From Curvibacter lanceolatus ATCC 14669 (GTDB lineage Bacteria > Pseudomonadota > Gammaproteobacteria > Burkholderiales > Burkholderiaceae_C): a stretch of 64,000 nucleotides of DNA. The DNA lies in assembly GCF_000381265.1 (NCBI RefSeq), contig NZ_KB906269.1, positions 59,431-123,430 on the forward strand, in the 5' to 3' direction. The translations under genes were made by a program, and so were the position numbers. Numbering within the stretch: the stretch's first letter is position 1; every line of letters begins with the position of its first letter. Below, piece by piece: positions 59,285 to 64,000 of the stretch. The notes under the pieces were generated by a model. It worked only from the letters and a program-made list of their open reading frames with translations, ran no database searches and was not told the DNA's origin.

Positions 59285-59596
59285 ATGACAATGCATGCCA
59301 TGTTGATACTCTATGCAGCCATCGGGCTGCTGGTTTCGATTGTGGGTATCGTTCTAGAGGCCAATAACCATATCAACGAGTGGAAGCACTCGTCGATTGA
59401 CCTGCCCGACGATTTGAAAGAAAAGCCCGGCAAACTGCTTTTTTTGAAAATACTCAATAAAGTAGTTTCATTGGTGTTTCAGGTGGTGCTTTACACCATT
59501 TTCTGGCCTGTCGTATTGGTGCTTTATATCGCTTCAAAAATGCGGTCGGCAAAGCAAGAGAAAGAATATCAAGACACCACTTTTCTTGAAGACTGA
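59285..59596 (+). CDS. small two-helix membrane protein
   Basis: A 103-residue protein with two hydrophobic helices (MLILYAAIGLLVSIVGIVLE near the start and SLVFQVVLYTIFWPVVLVLY in the second half). A basic/acidic tail follows. GGAG lies upstream of the ATG at 59285. Unrecognised family. It lies before the GDP-sugar genes and is AT-richer than they are; a role in glycan assembly is only a neighbourhood guess. Confidence 0.7.
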   Translation: MTMHAMLILYAAIGLLVSIVGIVLEANNHINEWKHSSIDLPDDLKEKPGKLLFLKILNKVVSLVFQVVLYTIFWPVVLVLYIASKMRSAKQEKEYQDTTFLED

Positions 59597-59790
59597 TGGC
59601 TCAAGCCAAAACAATTCAAATTATTGTTGGCCACCATTCAACAATCAATGGCGTCTGGGGCCACAACCCTGCTTCGCAGTTGTGTGCACCGCCCACCCGC
59701 CAACCCGCCGGCAACCCACCAGCGTTGGTTGAAAGCCCCAGCGCCTGCCCCCCTCACCACTTGGCCATCTTGTTCTGGTAGAACATCACC

Positions 59791-60360
59791 ATGACCGCCC
59801 CCACCCCAACAGCTGCCACCATCGCCTCGGCCCCACCAATCGGCGCCCCTCAAGGCCCCATCCTGGGTCATCTGCCCTTGGGCGACTTTGCCACCGTGGT
59901 GCGGTCTGCACCATTGGTGTCGATCGATCTGGTTGTGGTGCGCAACCACAGCCAAGTGTTGCTGGGCCAGCGCAACAATCGACCTGCCCAAGGCTACTGG
60001 TTTGTGCCCGGGGGCCGAATCTATAAAAATGAAACCATGCAGCAAGCCATGCAGCGCATTGCTGAATCTGAAATTGGCATTACGCCCGATTTGATACAAA
60101 ACAGCCTTAAACCGCAGTGGCTTGGGGCATATGAGCATTTTTATGCTGATAGCTTTGCTGCCCAAGAGGCAGCCAGCACGCATTATGTGGCGCTGGCCCA
60201 TTTGCTGCATGTACCCGAAAGCTTTGAGCCCGCCCACCGCGACGCCCAGCACCAAGCCTGGCGCTGGTGGCCGCTGCAGCAGGCCCTGGCCAGCAGCGAG
60301 GTGCACTACTTCAGCCAAAGTTACCTGCGCGATTTACAACAACCTAGGGTTTGTAAGTAA
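59791..60360 (+). CDS. gmm: GDP-mannose mannosyl hydrolase
   Basis: A 189-residue Nudix-family enzyme that hydrolyses GDP-mannose (or GDP-glucose) to GDP and the sugar. The Gmm hallmark LGDFATVVRSAPLVSIDLVV precedes GYWFVPGGRIYKNETMQQAM and QRIAESEIG, the family's altered Nudix box. About 25 residues of extra N-terminal sequence precede the usual start region. It lies next to fcl and gmd, as in colanic-acid-type clusters, and may regulate the GDP-mannose pool. Confidence 0.92.
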   Translation: MTAPTPTAATIASAPPIGAPQGPILGHLPLGDFATVVRSAPLVSIDLVVVRNHSQVLLGQRNNRPAQGYWFVPGGRIYKNETMQQAMQRIAESEIGITPDLIQNSLKPQWLGAYEHFYADSFAAQEAASTHYVALAHLLHVPESFEPAHRDAQHQAWRWWPLQQALASSEVHYFSQSYLRDLQQPRVCK

Positions 60361-60425
60361 GAGTGCGCAGACTTTGGTAATAATGGCGCAGCGTGAAATT
60401 TTCAACAAAATCAAAGGAATCAGGG

Positions 60426-61403
60426 ATGAGTTCTGGCAACGAACAGCGTATTTACGTGGCGGGCCACCGTGGCCTGGTGGGCTCGGCCCTGGTGCGGCGC
60501 CTGCAGGCAAAAGGCGAGCAAGTGCTGGCCCGCACCCATGCCGAGCTGGACCTGACCCAGGCCGACCAGGTAGAGGCCTTTTTTGCCACCGAAAAGCCCA
60601 CCCAGGTGTACCTGGCCGCAGCCAAGGTGGGCGGCATTGTGGCCAACAACAGCTACCCTGCCGAGTTCATTCGCGACAACCTGGCCATCCAAACCAATGT
60701 GATCCACTCGGCCTGGCGCCACGGCGTGCAGCGCCTGCTGTTTTTGGGCAGCAGCTGCATTTACCCACGCGAGTGCCCGCAGCCCATGCGCGAAGAGTAC
60801 CTGCTGACCGGCCCGCTGGAGCCCACCAACCGCCCCTACGCACTGGCCAAAATTGCCGGCATCGAGATGTGCTCGGCCTACAACCGCCAATACAGCACCC
60901 GCTTTTTGGCGGCCATGCCCACCAATCTGTACGGCCCGGGCGACAACTACCACCTGCAAAACAGCCATGTGCTGCCCGCACTGATCCGCAAGTTTCACGA
61001 AGCCAAGCAACGTGGCGACGCCACGGTGCCCGCCTGGGGCACGGGCACGCCGCTGCGCGAGTTTTTGTACAGCGACGACATGGCCGACGCCTGTGTGTAC
61101 CTGATGAACCTGCCCGATGAGCGCTTTGACAGCCTGCTGTCGGTGTACCCGCCCCTGGTGAACGTGGGCTGCGGGCACGACCTGAGCATCAAAGCCCTGA
61201 CTGAGTTGGTGCGCGAGGTGGTGGGCTTCAACGGCGAGGTGGTGTGGGACACCACCAAGCCCGACGGCACCCCCCGCAAGCTGATGGACGTGGGCCGCCT
61301 GACTAGCATGGGCTGGCAGCCCCAGGTGGATTTGCGCGCCGGCATTGCCCGCGCCTATGCCGACTTTTTGCAGCGCCAGGCCGCTGGCGAATTCAACAGC
61401 TGA
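60426..61403 (+). CDS. fcl: GDP-L-fucose synthase
   Basis: A 325-residue SDR enzyme that epimerises and reduces GDP-4-keto-6-deoxymannose to GDP-L-fucose with NADPH. It has the nucleotide-binding [11 protein letters not shown], catalytic [15 protein letters not shown], the YxxxK motif in [11 protein letters not shown], and [10 protein letters not shown]. The start at 60426 gives [16 protein letters not shown]. It follows gmm by 65 bases and precedes gmd by 134. A decayed copy of its leader lies at 58833. Confidence 0.96.
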   Translation: MSSGNEQRIYVAGHRGLVGSALVRRLQAKGEQVLARTHAELDLTQADQVEAFFATEKPTQVYLAAAKVGGIVANNSYPAEFIRDNLAIQTNVIHSAWRHGVQRLLFLGSSCIYPRECPQPMREEYLLTGPLEPTNRPYALAKIAGIEMCSAYNRQYSTRFLAAMPTNLYGPGDNYHLQNSHVLPALIRKFHEAKQRGDATVPAWGTGTPLREFLYSDDMADACVYLMNLPDERFDSLLSVYPPLVNVGCGHDLSIKALTELVREVVGFNGEVVWDTTKPDGTPRKLMDVGRLTSMGWQPQVDLRAGIARAYADFLQRQAAGEFNS

Positions 61404-61537
61404 GCCAGGCCCAAGCTTTCGTGACCAAGGCCAAGCCCTGGCAAATAGACAGCCAAAGGCAGCCGCCAAGCAACACTTGGCCGCCGTGAACCACAGCGGC
61501 CCCAACTTTTGAATCAATCAAAGAGAGAGAACACAAA

Positions 61538-62674
61538 ATGGCAAATCAGGGTCAAACCCATCGCAAAGTAGCGCTGATCACCGGCGTAACCGGCCAAGAC
61601 GGCTCTTACCTGGCCGAGCTGCTGCTTGAAAAAGGCTACGAGGTGCACGGCATCAAACGCCGCAGCAGCCTGTTCAACACCGACCGCATTGACCACCTGT
61701 ACCAAGACCCGCATGAAAGCAACCGCAAGTTCATCTTGCACCATGGCGACCTGACCGATTCGACCAGCCTGATTCGCATCATTCAGCAGGTGCAGCCCGA
61801 CGAGATTTACAACCTGGCTGCCCAAAGCCACGTGGGCGTGAGCTTTGAAGAGCCCGAGTACACGGCCAACGCCGACGGCATTGGCGCCCTGCGCATTCTG
61901 GAGGCCATTCGCATCTTGAAGCTGGAGAAGAAAACCCGCTTTTACCAGGCCAGTACCAGCGAGCTGTACGGCCTGGTGCAAGAGATTCCGCAAAAGGAAA
62001 GCACCCCGTTTTACCCCCGCAGCCCCTACGCAGTGGCCAAGCTGTATGCCTACTGGATCACGGTGAACTACCGTGAGGCCTATGGCATTTACGCTTGCAA
62101 TGGCATTTTGTTCAACCACGAAAGCCCCGTGCGTGGCGAAACCTTTGTTACCCGCAAAATCACCCGCGCCATTGCCCGCATTGCCCTGGGCCTGCAAGAC
62201 TGCCTGTACCTGGGCAACATGAGCGCCCTGCGCGACTGGGGCCACGCCAAAGATTATGTAGAAATGCAGTGGCTGATGCTGCAACAAAACCAAGCCGAAG
62301 ACTTTGTGATTGCCACCGGCGTGCAATACAGCGTGCGCCAGTTTGTAGAGTTTGCCGCCGCCGAACTGGGCGTGACCCTGCGGTTTGAGGGTGAAGGCGA
62401 AGCCGAAGTGGGTGTGGTAACTGCCGTGACGGGCGACAAGGCCAAATGCAAGGTGGGCGATGTGGTGGTGCGCGTCGACCCGCGTTACTACCGCCCCACC
62501 GAAGTGGAAACCCTGCTGGGCGACCCGAGCAAGGCCCATGAAAAGCTGGGCTGGAAACCCAAGATCACGCTGGCCGAACTGGTCAAAGAAATGGTGAATT
62601 CAGACTACGACTCGGCACGCAAGGATGCGCTGGTGAAGATGGCTGGGTTCAAGGCATACGATCACCACGAATAA
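61538..62674 (+). CDS. gmd: GDP-mannose 4,6-dehydratase
   Basis: A 378-residue SDR enzyme that makes GDP-4-keto-6-deoxymannose, the precursor for Fcl. It has the NADP-binding [32 protein letters not shown], the YxxxK motif in [12 protein letters not shown], and [15 protein letters not shown]. The length is normal. AGAGAG precedes the start. A strong terminator follows, closing the gmm-fcl-gmd unit. Confidence 0.97.
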   Translation: MANQGQTHRKVALITGVTGQDGSYLAELLLEKGYEVHGIKRRSSLFNTDRIDHLYQDPHESNRKFILHHGDLTDSTSLIRIIQQVQPDEIYNLAAQSHVGVSFEEPEYTANADGIGALRILEAIRILKLEKKTRFYQASTSELYGLVQEIPQKESTPFYPRSPYAVAKLYAYWITVNYREAYGIYACNGILFNHESPVRGETFVTRKITRAIARIALGLQDCLYLGNMSALRDWGHAKDYVEMQWLMLQQNQAEDFVIATGVQYSVRQFVEFAAAELGVTLRFEGEGEAEVGVVTAVTGDKAKCKVGDVVVRVDPRYYRPTEVETLLGDPSKAHEKLGWKPKITLAELVKEMVNSDYDSARKDALVKMAGFKAYDHHE

Positions 62675-62693
62675 ACCTGCCCTTAATTGGTTC

Positions 62694-62734
62694 AAAGCCA
62701 GCGCCAGATAAATTATCTTGGCCTGGCTTTTTTT
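62694..62734 (+). terminator. Rho-independent terminator after gmd
   Basis: AAAGCCAG/CTGGCTTT forms an 8-bp outer stem with a further paired inner part, followed by TTTT. Confidence 0.85.
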
Positions 62735-62767
62735 ATGCATAACCGCCATTCATAGAAAATATCAAAG

Positions 62768-63322
62768 ATGAGTATTGATCTTTCTAAAGCCGGCAAAGGA
62801 AACTACGTTTCACGCAGGCCTTTCTGGGTGCAATTGATTTGGTTCTTCATTGAAGCCACCGTCATAGACAACCGCCTCATACCAAGCTCAGCCGTGCGGA
62901 TATTTTTGCTTAGGTTATTTGGGGCCACGATCGGTGAAGGGTGTCTCTGCCCACATGCTATCAGAGTCAAATATCCATGGAACCTTAAGATTGGGGACAG
63001 GGTATGGATTGGTGATGGTGTTTGGATCTACAACCAGGATCAGATCACGATTGGATCTGATGTTTGTATTTCACAAAAAACTTTTCTAACTTGTGGATCG
63101 CATGAGTACAAAACAAACATGGATCTAAAAGTCGCCCCAATCGTGATAGGAGATGGAGCATGGATTAGTTCGATGTGCGTCGTACAGATGGGGGTCACCA
63201 TCGGATGCGATGCCTTGGTTACACCACTTTCCGTCGTTCATCGATCACTTGATGCAAATGGTATTTTTTCTGGAAATCCATGTAAACGCATTGGAGATCG
63301 TTTCCCCTTAGGTCAAGATTAA
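62768..63322 (+). CDS. wcaF: WcaF-like acetyltransferase (hexapeptide repeat)
   Basis: A 184-residue left-handed beta-helix acetyltransferase. The N-terminus (SRRPFWVQLIWFFIEATVID) and hexapeptide repeats (IGDRVWIGDGVWIYNQDQI, then APIVIGDGAWISSMCVVQMG) match colanic-acid-type WcaF proteins, which O-acetylate glycan precursors. It is AT-richer than gmd and begins after the terminator, so it has its own promoter. It is the last glycan gene before transposon remnants. Confidence 0.87.
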   Translation: MSIDLSKAGKGNYVSRRPFWVQLIWFFIEATVIDNRLIPSSAVRIFLLRLFGATIGEGCLCPHAIRVKYPWNLKIGDRVWIGDGVWIYNQDQITIGSDVCISQKTFLTCGSHEYKTNMDLKVAPIVIGDGAWISSMCVVQMGVTIGCDALVTPLSVVHRSLDANGIFSGNPCKRIGDRFPLGQD

Positions 63323-63569
63323 TAGCCAAGGATAGCTCTGACGCTGCACCGGGCTTAGGTAATTGATGGCACCACTATGGCCAAAACTATCGATTACAGC
63401 ATCAACCGCTAGGAAAGGTTCATGAGCTTCTTGACTGCCCCTGCCTTGCCTATCAAAAATAATCTCAACGAACAACAGATATGATCCTGGGCGATGGGCC
63501 GAGAGAACTAGCTGTTTGTAGGCACCCAACTGGCATACCATAGACCAGCGGCCATCATGCGCCTAACCC
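63323..63569. other. intergenic region, possible transposase debris
   Basis: No intact gene. A minus-strand frame around 63330-63400 reads SFGHSGAINYLSPVQ, which resembles the C-terminal end of some IS3-type transposases, but the match is weak. Confidence 0.3.
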
Positions 63570-63650
63570 ATGAGCACCAAACTAACCCGGCTTAACCCGT
63601 ACGAGTATCTGCGCGATGTGTTGACATCGACTACCCACGTACAAGGCTAA
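63570..63650 (+). pseudogene. IS66-type transposase C-terminal remnant
   Basis: The short frame TKLTRLNPYEYLRDVLTSTT resembles the conserved end of IS66-family transposases (LDP-x-YLRDVL). Only about 25 codons survive. Confidence 0.55.
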
Positions 63651-63756
63651 TCGGATTACGGAATCACTGCCCCACAAGTGGACCGGTGTACCCGAAGGCT
63701 GAATTCAAGAGAGAAATTGAAGGCGACTTGTATTGACCCAGCAGTTTCTGCACAGG

Positions 63757-64000
63757 TCAGGCCGCTAACGCATAAGCCTCAGCGGGGGTCTTCATTTTCA
63801 GCGCCTGGTGAGGGCGCCGATGGTTGTACCAACTGATCCAGTCCGCAATCACTCGGCTGGCGTGCTGCAGGGTTTCAAACCTGTGGCGATGAACGCATTG
63901 GTCCTTGAGCGTGCGGATCACGCGCTCAACCATGCCATTCTGCTCAGGGCTGTAAGGCGTGATGAACTCCTGCTGCAGGCCGTAGCTTTTGACCAGGGCC
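63757..64000 (-). CDS. IS3-family transposase orfB, C-terminal part (runs off window)
   Basis: The minus strand reads QQEFITPYSPEQNGMVERVI, then RTLKDQCVHRHRFETLQHAS and WYNHRRPHQALKMKTPAEAY before the stop at 63757. This is the C-terminal part of the DDE transposase of an IS3-family element, including the catalytic Glu in GMVERV. The visible part is intact. The N-terminal part and orfA lie beyond base 64000. Confidence 0.9.
   Translation of the reverse strand, partial: ALVKSYGLQQEFITPYSPEQNGMVERVIRTLKDQCVHRHRFETLQHASRVIADWISWYNHRRPHQALKMKTPAEAYALAA

Noticed and set aside
58682..59296. 204-codon minus-strand ORF rich in Trp, Gly and Cys
   Set aside because: Composition is odd, and it overlaps the recognisable decayed fcl leader on the other strand.

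Overview
The window looks like a chromosomal segment from a high-GC betaproteobacterium of the order Burkholderiales, most likely family Comamonadaceae. This rests on the GC-rich coding bias, the pyruvate dehydrogenase operon with lipoyl domains on both E2 and E3, the TRAP transporter, and the style of the chemotaxis and two-component genes. Species cannot be named from the sequence alone. No rRNA, tRNA or CRISPR array was recognised.

Bases 1-31.4 kb are mostly core genome. A minus-strand pyruvate dehydrogenase operon (aceE, aceF, a proteasome-like peptidase, start of lpd) is divergent from a FixL/FixJ-like two-component pair. Then come folD, an M3 oligopeptidase, a DUF4124/glutaredoxin-like protein, and a PhnD-like binding protein with a sensor kinase that carries a +1 frameshift. 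A DctPQM-type TRAP operon, rpiA, pyrD, a DUF1624-type membrane protein, a TonB-dependent receptor with a DUF2946-like protein, a PlsC-type acyltransferase, a PKD-repeat M30-like metallopeptidase lipoprotein, a long-form dapD and a DODA-type dioxygenase follow.

Bases 31.4-46 kb hold signalling and surface genes. A minus-strand run of O-antigen ligase-like, LapD-like c-di-GMP receptor and galE is followed by an EAL phosphodiesterase. Next are a secreted Gly-rich protein, a secreted Cache protein with a methyl-accepting chemotaxis protein (flanked by an intact and a decayed copy of an amino-acid-binding protein), and a NarL-type two-component pair.

Bases 46-54.4 kb are accessory. An increasingly AT-rich cassette encodes a membrane patatin-like phospholipase, an unknown membrane protein, an unknown exported protein and a DUF900-like alpha/beta hydrolase. 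It is followed by degraded IS30 and IS5 elements and an AT-rich lipoprotein. This lipid-hydrolase cassette is the best candidate in the window for an undescribed system.

Bases 54.4-64 kb hold an Rpn-family pseudogene, a fatty acid desaturase, a conserved membrane protein, a Fic protein with a tiny convergent ORF, and a GDP-mannose/GDP-fucose cluster (gmm, fcl, gmd, wcaF-like acetyltransferase) that runs into IS66 and IS3 remnants. A decayed copy of the fcl leader lies upstream of gmm. Together these supply GDP-L-fucose for a fucose-containing surface polysaccharide.
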